Positions 1 to 11,889 of a DNA stretch of 64,000 nt are shown one piece after another. Where the stretch lies: positions 992,001-1,056,000 of the forward strand of contig KN832878.1 in NCBI GenBank assembly GCA_000827325.1, given 5' to 3'. Positions within the stretch are counted from its first letter, which is position 1. Each line of letters opens with the position of its first letter. Below the pieces are notes generated by a model. It saw only the letters and a program-made list of their open reading frames with translations, searched no databases and was not told the origin of the DNA. Both the position numbers and the translations under genes were made by a program. This DNA comes from Oidiodendron maius Zn (lineage: Eukaryota > Ascomycota > Leotiomycetes > Myxotrichaceae).

Positions 1-1765
1 GTGGCTTAGGTGTCCTAACGGGGAAAAGTAAACAAATATTTTTTTCCTGAGCAACGATAGGATACACGGATCACAACACTTCTTTTATTAGTTAGAATAA
101 GCTGAGCCACAAAGTGGAGTATGTACATTTAGACCAGGGGGGGGATAGTATTCCAAGAAGGCACTGCCATAACCCAGTGGGGTTCCCTCACTATCTAACT
201 TCCAATTGGTCCTTACTCTGTACCTCGTACATTCGCTTATGTTTCTTTATCAGTATATTAGGGGGCACAGATGCCTTATTACATACAACTCTTTGATTGA
301 TAGTTGTAGATGTTGCTGCTAGTCGAGGGATCAATTGACGTAAAGAAAGCAAGGGTCCATGTAACGTATCCTCGTTCTCGTACCGATGCCTGACGAATTT
401 GGCCTTCCTTATGTTCATTGTTTTCGAACTCCCCAAAAATTCCAGAAAATCCCGGCCACTTCCGGCGTCAGTTTCGATCTCGCTTGGTTTGAAACGCGGA
501 GTGAGGTTGGCCTTCATAGCTCTGTGGTGTAGGCATTAGTATCTATTCCATGCTATGATTTCGATGCATAGTGAATGCTCTCGCATGCAAGCCGTTTATG
601 ATGCTTGAGTAAAATCCGTCTAATGATTTTGGCCCGTCCATGTGGCGTAGACGTAGGCGTCAGGATAGAATATCGCCTCGAAGTTTTCCTACTCGCCGGC
701 ATTGCATGAGAAGACTTGAAGTAATATATATTGAATTATTCAACTATTATGTGTCCCACTTTTCACTTACGTCTGGGCTGTCGAACCCGAATCTGAGACT
801 AATACGGCGGATAATAGATCCTGAAGGTGGATCGGATCATACTAGTTCAGGGACCTTGAAATGATTGGTGGCCAGCCGTTCGCCGAAATCGTCGATATGA
901 TGATCGGGCCATTAGATTTCCTTCAAATTCCTTTAGCAAACATCTTACAATACAGTCGCTTACAGAATCAGCTTCCCATTCGTCTGCGGTGACCAAGACT
1001 CTTGCCCAGGGTCTCTACTGCAATCTCACCAATCATCCAACGTAGGATGATAACCGAGTTCAACATGACCTTGGCTGCCGACTCCTAGTCCATCAATGAT
1101 TCGGTTGTTAATCACACGGGGTTTGAAAATGTCAAACAATCATCATTCACGATCCGTTTCTCCTAAATTCACATTTAAATTCTTTAATTGTAGCGTAGAT
1201 AACCAATTGAAGCCTCCCATGCAAGGAAACGCGGCTTTATTGGACAATACCTAGAAGTGTACGGAGAGAAGTCCGAGCGAGCCCTGTGAGACTAAATCAA
1301 CGTACTGCTATATTTTACCTTCAGAGGTTAAAATCCACTGCAGACACGTCAACACCTTGAACAACCAAATAGGTGCCGTTCAGGATCTCTCCATTAATCC
1401 ATTAATTAGTACCTGCCAACATGTTTCGTGCTTCAGAACGGCCATGTTCTGGACACAAGCTGTTCGCGATAGCCGGTACGTGTAAAAAGTTCACTTTCCG
1501 TTATAGATTTAAAGGAACACTACAGGGCGATTTAATTATTAGTTAATGTAGAGGAGCATTTTCGTGCGAAAACTGTTATATAGACACCCGGCTTGATCGA
1601 TAACCGATACTGACATCTCCGCGGCGCTAGAGTAGAATATCGTGGCAATTATAAATAACGGCTAAGATATGTTCGCAGGTTTCCGTTCTAATGTCGTATT
1701 TCTGATATGGGATCACTAATGCTTTACATCATATCTGCACTAGACGTCTTGTAATCTCTTTCCTC
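1..1765. other. No gene recognised
   Basis: Only short open frames of up to about 108 codons, on both strands, with no recognisable domain and no consistent splice pattern. Several homopurine or homopyrimidine stretches but no clear repeat. I see nothing I can support as a gene here. Confidence 0.6.
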
Positions 1766-2348
1766 CTAGGCCCATATTCCTAAAATTGAGACCAGACCGA
1801 TACTAATCCCTATTATAACCTCTTTACTGAATTCTCTCGGCCTCGAAGCAGAAGATGGTGTTGTTGACGTGCCTGATGATGCACTTTTCGAGATAGTAAA
1901 CGACTCGCTATTGAAACTACCACCTTCCGCTCCAGTCGTCACATTTTGCACAATCGAAAAGTAGAATTCCTCCCCCTTCGATAAATCAAAAGTTGGGTTA
2001 CCGTCCGTCCCGCTGATGTCCACCACCCATATGTATGAGCGTTCGTATATATTTTCTAGAATAACATCAGCAGAGTTTTGGCACGACCGGGCCAATTTGA
2101 CTCGTACGTGAATTCGGGAGAAGCGAGGGAGATGAATTGCCCTCCTGCGATAGATAGAGGCCTCCAGTATCGAAGGTCGTCTCCCATGTTATTACTGACT
2201 TCCATCCTTCGACAAGATCGATAGAAGAATTCTGGCAAGTGTTGCAAAAGTTTGGGGCGGGATAGACGAAATAGTTATTACTGTCAGCAGTAACAATCGT
2301 ACATAGGAGCGAGCCAAAGATGGCGAGCACCCAGCTGAGCGGAGCCAT
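1766..2348 (-). CDS. Small secreted or single-pass membrane protein (signal peptide, Ser/Thr stalk, C-terminal TM)
   Basis: Two exons: 2348-2108 and 2055-1766. The 52-nt intron (2107-2056) has donor GTACGAGT, branch CTGAT and acceptor TTCTAG. The spliced frame gives 176 residues. I start at the Met just before a hydrophobic leader ending in IVTADS, because the upstream extension is basic and not leader-like. After cleavage there is a Cys-containing extracellular part (NFCNTCQNSS, then a Trp-rich segment), a Ser/Thr-rich linker around residues 120-150, a basic PREFSKE, and a 17-residue hydrophobic end that stops almost at once. This resembles fungal surface proteins of unknown function with one C-terminal membrane helix. 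The very short tail could also fit a GPI signal. No enzymatic motif is visible. Confidence 0.72.
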
Positions 2349-3336
2349 CGAATATATTTTGAAGGTTGCGAGCGCTCGGAGATGTCGAGTGCGAGATTCT
2401 AGAGGCAAGCTTCTCATCTCGAGAAAAGAGAATGGGGGACAGTCGCAATTTTTCTGGCTCCGGACCTCTTTAGCCATGAGCTACGGGCCAAAGCCGGAAA
2501 TTACTCTCTACGCCACAGGCGGCTCGTAAAAGTTATACAACGAACTAAAGTATGTTTAGTGTGGGGCTGCTACAAGCGCCACTCCACCCCCCGCCGAGGA
2601 ATGCTTTCAGAATACTGTACTTTCGTATGTTGAGCATGAGGTGGCTGCTACAAGGCGTGACCATGCGAGACAACGGCGGGTCCTATCGTTTGCCCGGGTG
2701 GACAAACTCTTTTTCTATGTCTTGGCCGCATTGTGTAAATAGCGTGTTTTCTCACGATCTCGACCTTTCCTAAATTATATTTGCGTAAACGATGCACCAT
2801 AACTTATTAAGACTGCTCCAATTAGTTATGAGCTCTACCTACAGTACAACTGATTGTTACAGTCGCTTGCGAAACTGGGTTCCCCTTGGTCTGAACTTTT
2901 GACTTGCTGGTGACTAGAGGCCCTCGGCCTGTGATTCAAATACGGTTAGAAGCGCGGTTCCCAAACGGCTAATTGACCAAAATTCCTCTCTAATCGCGAG
3001 GATTCCCACCTTCAATCCAATGAGTTGGGTAGCAATTACATAAGCAATCTCTGGCCTGTTGCACAATAGGTGTATTCACGCAACCCGTAAAATTAGTGCT
3101 GCGGACACCTGGGGGCAGATCAAAAGGGGGGGCTCTACTTCGTACAAGGTAGCAGCAATACAAGAATCCGTGATTGGCTCAATACACGTATACTGAAACA
3201 ATAGCCAACACTGCCACTCAATCTCACGTGAAGTTCGCTAACGACAAGCCGAACTTCGCATTTAGTTTCATCCTCTCTCCTAGAGCAATAATGTCTTTGC
3301 CAATCAATCTCATGTTCGCGGTAGCAAAGTGTTAGC
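2349..3336. other. No gene recognised
   Basis: Short overlapping frames only. I looked here for the DH (RhoGEF) domain that should precede the PH-CNH fragment downstream and did not find it in any frame. Confidence 0.5.
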
Positions 3337-5202
3337 ATGGAGCAAGTCGAAGTTAACCTGGATAATCTCGGTCGGGAACCTATCTTCAAGGGAGACTTGT
3401 ATCGAACGGTTGCGGGTCGTCTTGTATGGTTAAAGTCTCATGCTCAACTTTTTGATCACTACTTCGTTCTGGCGAAAACAATGGTGCAGCCTGATGATAC
3501 GAGGAATGAAGAAATCCACGACGTCTCTAAACTTGTAGGGTTCTTACTCTGGTACTCAGAAATGATGTCCAGCTAACTTGTTCGTCCCGATTCCAATGCA
3601 ACTGCTTGTTCTCGAAAGCATGCATGATGACCCGCTCGTGAGATCTCCGGTTCCGGGTTTCGGCGCAGCAGCGGCGGCAGTTGCTCGTTTAACTCGAGCA
3701 CAATCTTTTCCGGTGGAGAATACGAATCTCAACAGTGCATCCGATGGTATTCTCTCGGCTGTCAAGCCTGAAGAGGACACAAGGTTACTATATCCATTTC
3801 GCATCAAGCATCTAGGGAAGCCGGAAAGCTATACTCTCTATGCGCCAACCGCTGCAAATCAAAGAGACTGGTGCGAGAAAATAATCGAGGCCAAAGAACG
3901 CCATGTGGCAACTCTCTTGGCGAAGAACGCTGAGCCGTTCCAACTACGAGTTATAACCAGCCAGTCGTTTAGATATAGCATAGCTTCTAGTACTAGGAGA
4001 GGGAGTGGAGTCCATATTAGGGGATCATCGCTGGACCGGGCGATTAGAGCTATGGAGAGACAATGCACTGATACAGCGGCAGGATACCTAACTTCTGTGC
4101 ATTGCGCAACGGAATTCTTGTGGAATGGACAGTCCAAGCTTGCAATTGGAGCCGACGATGGGATCTACATCTCCGAGGGGTTAACCCCCCGGAAATGGAC
4201 AAGAGTAAGTTTGGCCATGTTGATTCCCACATAGTGGAGTGATAATAACAACTATGTTAGACGGTGCAAATCAAGAATGTCACCCAGATAGCAATATTAG
4301 AAATTCTCTCCTTGTGTCTTGTCATTGCTGACAAGTCCCTAATCGCCTACCCTCTCGATATCGTCGATCTACAGTCTAACGCCTCAGAATCATCCCAAGA
4401 CTCTGCACGCCGAGCTCCTCGGAAACTCTCGGGCGCTCGAGATGTTAGCTTCTTTGCTACTGCAAGTATGAATGAACGGATATTAATCTTCTATAAAGAA
4501 CGAGACAAACCGTCTTCTATATTTAAAGTTCTTGAACCCGTCTTGGAGATGTCGAGTGAGGAGAAACCCAAGCTGTCCCGTGGACTAAGGTCAAATAGTG
4601 GAAATACAGAGTCATTCAGTTTGTATGATGAGTTCTACATTCCTGTCGAATGCTATGCTATCAACCTCTTTCAAAAGTCCATCGCCATATCCACACGACG
4701 CGGATTCGAGCTCCTCTCCCTAGATAAAAAAGTACCGATGAGCATTCCTGACTTCAGACAAGCCGCCATCGCAACATCTGGGGTACGCCTTGCTGGTCAG
4801 AAACCCCTGGGCATGTTTCGCGTCTCGGATACCGAGTTCCTCCTCTGCTACGAAGAATGCGGCGTCTACATGGATAGGAACGGCGAGATAAGTCGCTCTG
4901 TTGTCCTCGAATTTGCAGGCAAAGCGAAGACGGCTGCGATGTATGGCACATATCTGGTCCTCTTCCACAGCGATTTTGTTGAGGTACATAGCGCATTGAC
5001 TGGAAGACTGCGACAGGTAATTGCAGGACGAGATGTGCGTTGTTTGGATTTTGGGGTCGCAGCCACGGAACAGGATGGACAGCCTACATTGAAGTTTGCG
5101 ATGGAGCATCCAGAGATGGCTGATTGCCAACTTGTGCTTGAGATGGTGCTGGATGAGATGAAGAGCATACATCATCCTGCAAGAGACATCAAAAAAGTAT
5201 AG
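3337..5202 (+). pseudogene. Rho guanine-nucleotide exchange factor fragment: PH plus CNH (citron homology) only
   Basis: Three blocks match the C-terminal half of fungal Rom/Tus-type RhoGEFs. Block 1 (3337-3534) is the start of the PH domain (IFKGDLYRT, then DHYFVLAKT). Block 2 (3587-4204) is the rest of PH (PIPMQLLVLES) and the start of CNH. Block 3 (4261-5202) is the remainder of CNH (AIGADDGIYI, then VIADKSLIAYPLD). The 4205-4260 intron is canonical (GTAAGT...TTAG). The first gap, 3535-3586, is 52 nt with donor GTAGGG and branch CTAAC, but ends in TC instead of AG, so the acceptor appears lost. The DEP and DH domains are absent upstream, and the frame before the first Met is closed by a stop. 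Without DH it could not act as an exchange factor. A truncated, decaying duplicate is likeliest; expression as a short CNH protein cannot be excluded. Confidence 0.72.
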
Positions 5203-5328
5203 TTGAATGGTAAATAATGACAGAATAATGTGAGGTGTCTTCAAAGAGGAGAGATTGATATTATGCACCAAATCTCACGTGTAGGAAGAATTTGCGGAGT
5301 AGAGTTCTGTGCTGATTAAACAATTAGT

Positions 5329-5690
5329 TTAATCTAGGTTAGAGACAAAATTGATATCCTCCACATCTATATTTGAAGTTAAGAGCGGCTTAGCACTATT
5401 TGTGATGGTATGATAAAACAACGGTTTGTGTAGACCGCGGTTGGCCACAGATCCGAACATCGTCCCATTGAGATTGATCCCGCCAGCAAACCGCTCATTG
5501 ACGAACATGGCCTGGGCGGCGGTGCCACCGCCAAGGGAGAGTACGAATAGCTAACTCTTGAGGCATCGAGGCGCTCAGAGCAGGGGAGGATCTCAGTAAG
5601 TGATGGTCGAGAGACTTTGTTGAGCACGAAGAAAACGTCTTGCGTACAGACCTTCAGGTCAAAGATGACTCTGATAGAGAAGAATATAAA
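5329..5690 (-). pseudogene. Decayed PAF-acetylhydrolase-like fungal esterase
   Basis: Minus-strand reading gives two pieces in different frames that line up with one family. Around 5690-5545 there is DVFFVLNKVS and then LDASRVSYS. Around 5545-5380 there is LSLGGGTAAQAMF, then FAGGINLNGTMFG and GLHKPLF. In PAF-AH-type esterases the order is DxRFVLxxL, LDxSRVGMF, GHSLGGATAA, GGINLDGTLFG, GLxxPF, so a frameshift falls just before the nucleophile elbow, and the GHSLGG motif reads VLSLGG. Upstream sequence contains stops and the N-terminal half is missing. A dead fragment, not a gene. Confidence 0.6.
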
Positions 5691-5894
5691 AACCGCATCA
5701 TTCCTCTCTAACGTCCGAGAGCGGAATAACTAAAGGTCGAACCAATTAGAGCCGCACAGTATCATCGCAGAAGTTCCTCTATTGGGATAAAGCAATATCA
5801 AAGAGCATTTCAAATGATTCGCAAGATTGATGGTACTGTAGCAAATTACGAGTCGAATATTTCCAACTTTAAGTAGATCCTAGCCGCCACAAAC

Positions 5895-8800
5895 TCACCA
5901 CCACTCTTTGTATATATCAAGATCCAAGAGCTCATCCATAAAGTTTTCTTCCATGCCAAATTGGTTATCCACACCAAGAAATATTTCCTCCATATGAGAG
6001 CATTCAATGTTATTTGTTTCGGTGGCTTCGACACTGGCATCTGTTAAAAAGGTCAGCATGCTGATAAATGATGACCTATATTTATAAGAGCAGGTAATAC
6101 CAAAGATATTGGACTCAGCGTGAAGAAATGTTGTTAAATCCCCGCCGTCATAACGAGTAGTCTCCGGCGCGGTCTTTATCATTTCGTCCTCGCCTTCTAT
6201 AATGTCATCATCACGGTTGGGCCTTTCTCTCTCTTTATCACTCTTTTCCTCATCATCGTCCTCCTCTTCATCTCCACTATTTCCCTCCCCATCGCTCTCT
6301 TCCTCCTCATCACTCTCTTTCTCCCCATCGCTCTCTTCCTCATCGTCACTCTCTTCCTCGTCGTCACTCTCTTCTGCTTCACTGCAAATATATCCTTGCC
6401 CGTCCGGAGGATCTTCTCCATCATATCCAGAGGGTTCTCGCTGTTGACAATACTCTTCAAATGAGAGCTTAGATGCCTGATGGTTTGCCTTGCAGTAATC
6501 GGTACATGGACTTGGGTGCGCTAGGACTTCCTCATTGTCATAACCACATAATTCGAGGGCTTTCATCCACTCCTCGATTCGTCTCTTGCTATTTGCCACT
6601 TTGGATGGAGTTTCACCATACTTATTAAGTGCATAGACATCAGCGCCGGCAGTTATGAAGACTATAAGGAGGTCAAGTGGTTGTCTAAAAGAAAGTATCC
6701 ATCTTGACCGTGATCTGTTTGCATTCACTTTCTTATATGAATCTTCTTCATGGAGACGACGGCAACTAAGAATAGTATGAAGAACTGTATTCCCATGGTA
6801 GTCACGACACGAGATATTAGCCTTTCGACTTAAAAGTAAAATTGCTTTATCAACAATGTGAATTGTACCAGAAAAATAAAGCCCACAACTTCTTGCGAGT
6901 AATAACAACGGGGGCGAATATTCGCCAAACATTTCCGTAGCTGTTATATTTGAGCTGATAAATAGTTCTCCAAAGTCTAGAATGTGTCTGAGTTTTACCT
7001 AGCATGCGTTAGCGCTAATGCGCCTTTAGAGATAAGGAAGTCTTTACAATTGAGTATGAATCAACAGCCAACTCAAATGTGTTTTCCCTCTCGCCTCCGG
7101 GAAAAAAATAGTCCAGTGAAAGATCTGCACCAGCTTGCATCGTTATCTTCATGCAGTCATCACTTATCCTACGGATATGCTCCTCATCCGCACTATCTGT
7201 GGGTGGAAGCATTGAGCATATGGGGCTATATTTGAGTAAGGTAGTCAGCATGATATACTGTGTGATATTGAAGAGTATATATTGTAATAAAAGGCTTATG
7301 ATAACATCAGACTTACCCAAATTCGTCGTAATGACCTAATTCCATCGCATTAACGTCAGCCCCCCTATCTATCAGCAATCTGCACATATCCGGACGTAGG
7401 TTATAAAGAGCATACTAGTGCCAAGGTTAGCTCTTGATAGAAATTTGCTCTATACTAACTTACATTAAGGAGTGATCTTCCTTCCTCGTCTCGATCAGTC
7501 AAGGACGCAGCTCCCAATTCAAGGGCATTGGTGAGGTCTTCAACTGTACCAGTAGCAATAATTGTAAACAATTCTGAGTCATTCGGTCTCATCGCCTGGT
7601 ATGTTAAATGTGGTGTAAGACGAAGAGTAGGATCGAAGCCAAAGACTGCACGACAGGAAAAGGCTCTAAAATCACGGGGTGTTATCGCCACCGTTCCGGC
7701 TAGGGCCATGTCTCTGGTCTCAATTGTAGCTTTACTGGTCATGGTAGCATTGTTTGAGACGGACCAGAAAAAGGCCTCAACTCTTCCCTGTGCTGAAACC
7801 CAACGAAAATACCTAGGATTAATTCGAGTTGGATTGGTAGTCGACTTCCATTGTGCGGACGTGCCTTCTTTATGCATGCCTAAAGATGTTTTGACATCTA
7901 GATTTCAGTCAACTCTAATCTCAAATTGGCTAAATAGTATTGCAAAGACACATACCATCCCACTCCTTGCTCACAGTGAGATTTTGGGCTAGATTCATTA
8001 GATTTCGCACTCCCATGATGTCTGTTTCCACATTACAGCCCCAAATATCATCCATAACTTTTGCCTCACAGAGACAAAGCTCGCTAAAAATTATCTGGAA
8101 GTCATTAAAAATGGACCGTATTTCTTTGCGTTCCAACTGCATTCTCGGATCCTGAGCGTAGAGCAGAATATTATGTACCGCATCATCTAATTTATCGCCT
8201 ACCGGTAGTGGTGCAACGTCTAGTGGTTGACAGTCAAAGAGTTCAGCCGATGTAGGTTCCGGAGCGCCAGAAACAGAGCTTGTATAGATGCTAATACCAC
8301 TTGGCAACGCTGTTGAAAAATTAGTACACGTCGCAATAAACCCGGGATTAAGAGTCTCCAGCTTACGTGACGGAGGAGACTGGGTTATAAATGATTGATT
8401 CGTTGTAGCCTCTCTCATCCAACGAGATAACTTTTCTGAACTAATCTTATGTCCTCTCACTCGAACAAGACGACTTGACTTGCTGACGGCGTACGTTCGG
8501 TGCTGGATATGATGCACAACCGCTTTGCGTTCTTTCGCTTTTACGTTGCGCTCAAGTTTCAATTGACGGATGAGGCTTTTGTATTGGCGCAAACTATAAC
8601 AAGTCAGTATTGATAGCCCCCATAGACTAGGCTTCTTTTTTATGTGTGCCATTTCTTCTTAACGGCGAGAGACACGGTGCTTCTTCTCCATCTCATTTCC
8701 CGCATAGGCCCAATATAGGACTTTTATTACTCACTTGGCTGTGAACCCAGACTCCGCATTTATAATCTCTTGCAATTCTTCAATCGACTTTCTCTCATGA

Positions 8801-9243
8801 ACGTAAAGCTCTCTTATGCGCTTCTCATACGGCTTCCAGCTTTGGAAAGAGATGGTGGGAACCTTTGGCGCACGCTTTTGGGCCGCCTGCACCGACGCGC
8901 TCTGCTGAATATCCGGCGTGTCGTATGAAGGGAGAATTTCCTGGGCATCATCAGGTATATTGGGATAGAACGATACCTCATCATACAAGAGGCCGTAGTC
9001 TGGCATGGGACCAGCGATTTCAGTATCTGCAATACACGGCGTAGAGGAGACCGGTTCCCAAAATCCGGCGATCGGCATGCGGTTTTCCAAAGCCCCAAGT
9101 GGTAGACATGAGCCTTCGGATGAAATGACTTGTGCCTGGAGCTGATTCGCGGTGTTAGGGAGAGAGTTGTTAGGTGCCTGCAGAGAGAAGCTCAATTGCC
9201 CCGCAGCCTCGGCTAGGTCCGTGTCGTCATGGAAGTTCGCCAT
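5895..9243 (-). CDS. Clr5-domain protein with ankyrin repeats and acidic tail
   Basis: Six exons: 9243-8735, 8593-7956, 7897-7464, 7414-7317, 7225-7048, 6998-5895, giving 986 residues. All five introns are GT-AG, and phase is kept at every junction. The Clr5 domain (about residues 134-190) spans the first intron: SWKPYEKRIRELY, then GFTA joined to NLRQYKSLIRQ and LERNVKAKERKAV. Next come a linker, a YFRWVSAQGRVEAFF block, a DSELFTIIATG block, and ankyrin repeats (ASLTDRDEEGRSLL, then RLLIDRGADVNAME, then ITAGADVYALNKYGETP). About 60 residues of Asp/Glu/Ser repeats follow, before a C-terminus with no known domain. Clr5 is a small fungal N-terminal domain of unknown mechanism, often joined to ankyrin or TPR repeats. 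Divergent from the ankyrin gene at 9747. The gene looks intact. Confidence 0.85.
6205..6385 (-). repeat. Acidic Ser/Asp/Glu-coding low-complexity repeat
   Basis: Imperfect 18-24 bp units of a TCATC/TCTTCC type on the plus strand encode ESDDEE and ESDGEK-like units in the Clr5-ankyrin protein. Such a tract can change length by slippage. The antisense Ser/Leu-rich frame here is a by-product. Confidence 0.75.
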
Positions 9244-9746
9244 AGCTGTACGACGGCGGTGGGTGAAACGACATCAACGATGGATTGAGTCTCTTTTACA
9301 GATGAGTATCGTGCTTTAATTGTTAAATTATAATTCTTGTGGGATGGCCGGGGTTTTATGTTGAGCAAGGCTGGACCGATATTGCAAAAAGTGCAATCTT
9401 CGAGTGGGCTGGTCATGTTACACATGTCAGCATTGTACTTTTTTTTCTTCGTCTATGATTCGCTAAGGGATTATGATGGCATATCGAGGACAAACGCTAG
9501 GAGATCGGATTGGCCAGGCGGGTGTAGGAGCCCAGCCTAGATGGTGATTAGTGGCATGAATCTGTTGCGGGAACAGATCACTTGGTTGTCATTCGCCCAC
9601 TCAAGGCATGGATCCAGCGCCCACGATACTTGACACCCACTGACGCTCGCTGCCTTACTAGTAGACAAGACTCTTGAGTATCGATCTGCACGACTACAGA
9701 GCTTCTAGACTGCAGGTTGTCAACAGTGAGTTCTTCGTGGAAATAA
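9244..9746. promoter_or_regulatory. Divergent intergenic region between two ankyrin genes
   Basis: About 500 bp separates the starts of the Clr5-ankyrin gene (minus) and the ankyrin gene at 9747 (plus). No specific binding site recognised. Confidence 0.4.
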
Positions 9747-11039
9747 TTGATAGCTAGCGCTAACAGGCCAGAATTCTTCAACGACACTGTCACCGGCATT
9801 ATCTTTTCTCAAGAGAACGCTCATCGCCTACCTTACAGGACTCCATGGCCAGGCACAACTCCACCCGCTCGAGCTCTGTTCACAAAGGTCTTGGGACTAA
9901 AGATTAATAATAGGACTTCAGCACAGAACCCCTTAAGTCGAACTATAAATTTGTGCGTTGATCTACTAGAGAGCATGCAGGTTCCTTCTCAATCTCTACC
10001 CGCAAATCATCGCCAAATTTATACACGCATACTATGTGCATCTACTATCAGCATGTTAAACATGAGAGCCGCAATTGAACCCCCATCAGCGAGAGTTCAA
10101 ACGGCCATCGAATCTCCTCTAAAAGGAGCTTTAACCGTGGCATCAGTTCTGGGTCATGTACCCCTTATTGAAGCTCTTATCGCTCGAGGATCCCGCGTTG
10201 ACGACCAGAGTGAATTCTTCCAACGCGCAGTCAGAGCAGCTGCGATACACCAAAATATTGATGCAGTAAAGGTGCTACTGAAACATTCCAAGCTGAATCC
10301 TGACGACATATTCTGTGCCATCAAAGGCGGAGACAGAGACATTGTGAAGCTGTTTCTCGAAGAGTGCTACCCTGGAACTTGTTTTACAGCCATGCAACTC
10401 AACGACTCTGGCGCCTACGATGAAAACAGACGACGGAATTCGATGGTCACTTGTGCAGCCTATAACGACCAAACTGCACTCATATATATGCTCATCAAGT
10501 ATTTTGCTCTCGAGAATCGACCGGAGATCTTAAGAGACGCGTTATATTCCGCCGTAATGGGCTCCGCTATGTCGGTCATTAACTCGCTCCTAGATGCCGG
10601 TGTCAACATCTCCAGGGTTATAACAGGCGCCACAAATGCCTTACACATTGCTGTTAACAGAGGCGATCTAAAAATAGCTAAATTACTCATTGAGCACGGA
10701 TTTGAAGACCTGCACGGGTGCTACGGTGATAGTATGCATATTGCGGTAGTGAAAGGTGATACGGATATTGTGCAGCTACCTCTTGACTATGGAGCCGATG
10801 TAAATTGCCCATTTGGTAACCTGATGGAGGTGATCAATTACGAATTTTGGGAGGAGGTATACAAGGAAATCTCGCCGACACCAGCAGCGACGAATGCGGC
10901 GAGGGCAGGCGACTTTCATACGTTCTGTTTTGTGGTGAGGAGGGGAGCGAGGGTAGATGTTGATGAATTTGGATCCTTGCAGCAACAGTGGCTCGAACAG
11001 ATTCGGGAATGGGAGGCACAATCTTCGGTTGCTGAATGA
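9747..11039 (+). CDS. Ankyrin-repeat protein
   Basis: Single open frame, 430 residues. At least six ankyrin-like units are visible from about residue 125: LTVASVLGHVPLIEALIARG, then AAAIHQNIDAVKVLLKH, CAIKGGDRDIVKLFLEE, AVMGSAMSVINSLLDAG, ALHIAVNRGDLKIAKLLIEHG and MHIAVVKGDTDIVQ. The N-terminal 120 residues match nothing I know; an upstream exon is possible. The units are diverged from each other, unlike the near-identical repeats of the NLR downstream, so this is an older or selectively maintained array. The protein probably binds other proteins; no catalytic domain is seen. Confidence 0.75.
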   Translation: MIASANRPEFFNDTVTGIIFSQENAHRLPYRTPWPGTTPPARALFTKVLGLKINNRTSAQNPLSRTINLCVDLLESMQVPSQSLPANHRQIYTRILCASTISMLNMRAAIEPPSARVQTAIESPLKGALTVASVLGHVPLIEALIARGSRVDDQSEFFQRAVRAAAIHQNIDAVKVLLKHSKLNPDDIFCAIKGGDRDIVKLFLEECYPGTCFTAMQLNDSGAYDENRRRNSMVTCAAYNDQTALIYMLIKYFALENRPEILRDALYSAVMGSAMSVINSLLDAGVNISRVITGATNALHIAVNRGDLKIAKLLIEHGFEDLHGCYGDSMHIAVVKGDTDIVQLPLDYGADVNCPFGNLMEVINYEFWEEVYKEISPTPAATNAARAGDFHTFCFVVRRGARVDVDEFGSLQQQWLEQIREWEAQSSVAE

Positions 11040-11102
11040 ATATAGCTGTACAGTCAGTGCAGCCAGTAGTGTGTCTAGTGGTGTAACCGTACAAAAAGTA
11101 CT

Positions 11103-11770
11103 ATGGATCCTGTCTACAATCAAGATGCCGACCAACCCGCCCTTAATACAGATCCAGTCGACTATACCGGAACAACCGACAGAGGCATGTTGGTGCACTG
11201 GCAGAATCTATGCAGATCGGCGGAGCTAGTATCTTAAATTCCAAACCTCATCTGGACGGATATCGTCGCACAAGTCGTCATTGGAATTAAAGGGGTTCTC
11301 AGCCCCAGCAACGCAGTAGCGGAGAATATAATCCCAATATCAATAACACCTATGATATCCCGAGTAAAATACCACTGGCCTATGCTGTCCCGGCTATTCT
11401 AGTGGCTGCGATTCTTCTCCTCATCACTATCGTGGCAATTATCGCGGTACTATTCTGCCGCAACAGCACTGCCGGATTGCGCCCGCACCCGCAAAGGCTT
11501 GCTCCCGGACGCATAGTAACCATTTTACTATATCCAGAGGAGAATAACGGGATGACGATGACAATGACGAGCAAGCAGTGGGCCAAAGCAACAGACAAGA
11601 ATATAATTAATCTCTCAGGAGAGCACCCCACAATGACTAGTGGTGGTGTGGTGGGAGCACCCGGAAAGCCACTTGTGGTCTCTAAAAAAAAGTTGTCAGG
11701 CCCTTTTCAGTGCTTGGAAGAGGTAAAGAAAGACAGATCTGAAGAGGAAGACGAACTACGAGTTCGCTAG
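11103..11770 (+). CDS. Small single-pass membrane protein
   Basis: Proposed exons 11103-11228 and 11303-11770, joined in phase 0 across a 74-nt intron (GTATCT...TTCTCAG), 197 residues. Exon 1 gives a polar, Asp-rich N-terminus (MDPVYNQDADQPALNT). Exon 2 carries one long hydrophobic helix (AILVAAILLLITIVAIIAVLF), then a basic and charged tail ending in EEEDELRVR. This fits a type of small fungal protein with a polar N-terminus and one membrane helix, of unknown role. The branch site is weak, so the intron is a guess; the TM exon itself is clear. It begins only 63 bp after the ankyrin stop. Confidence 0.42.
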
Positions 11771-11889
11771 AGGTTTTTAGAAGATCAAAATCAATGTGCA
11801 CTAAACTTCCAAAGTGATGCAGGATGCCGGAAGTTTGCAAGGGATGCGAGGAACCCCCAAGTCGGTGTGGCACATTAGAACTCTCGTGC

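Noticed and set aside
5293-5312. CGGAGTAGAG near the cluster palindrome half-site
   Set aside because: No TCCG/CCG at the required spacing.
6202-6447. Ser/Leu-rich plus-strand frame
   Set aside because: Antisense of the acidic tract in the Clr5-ankyrin gene.
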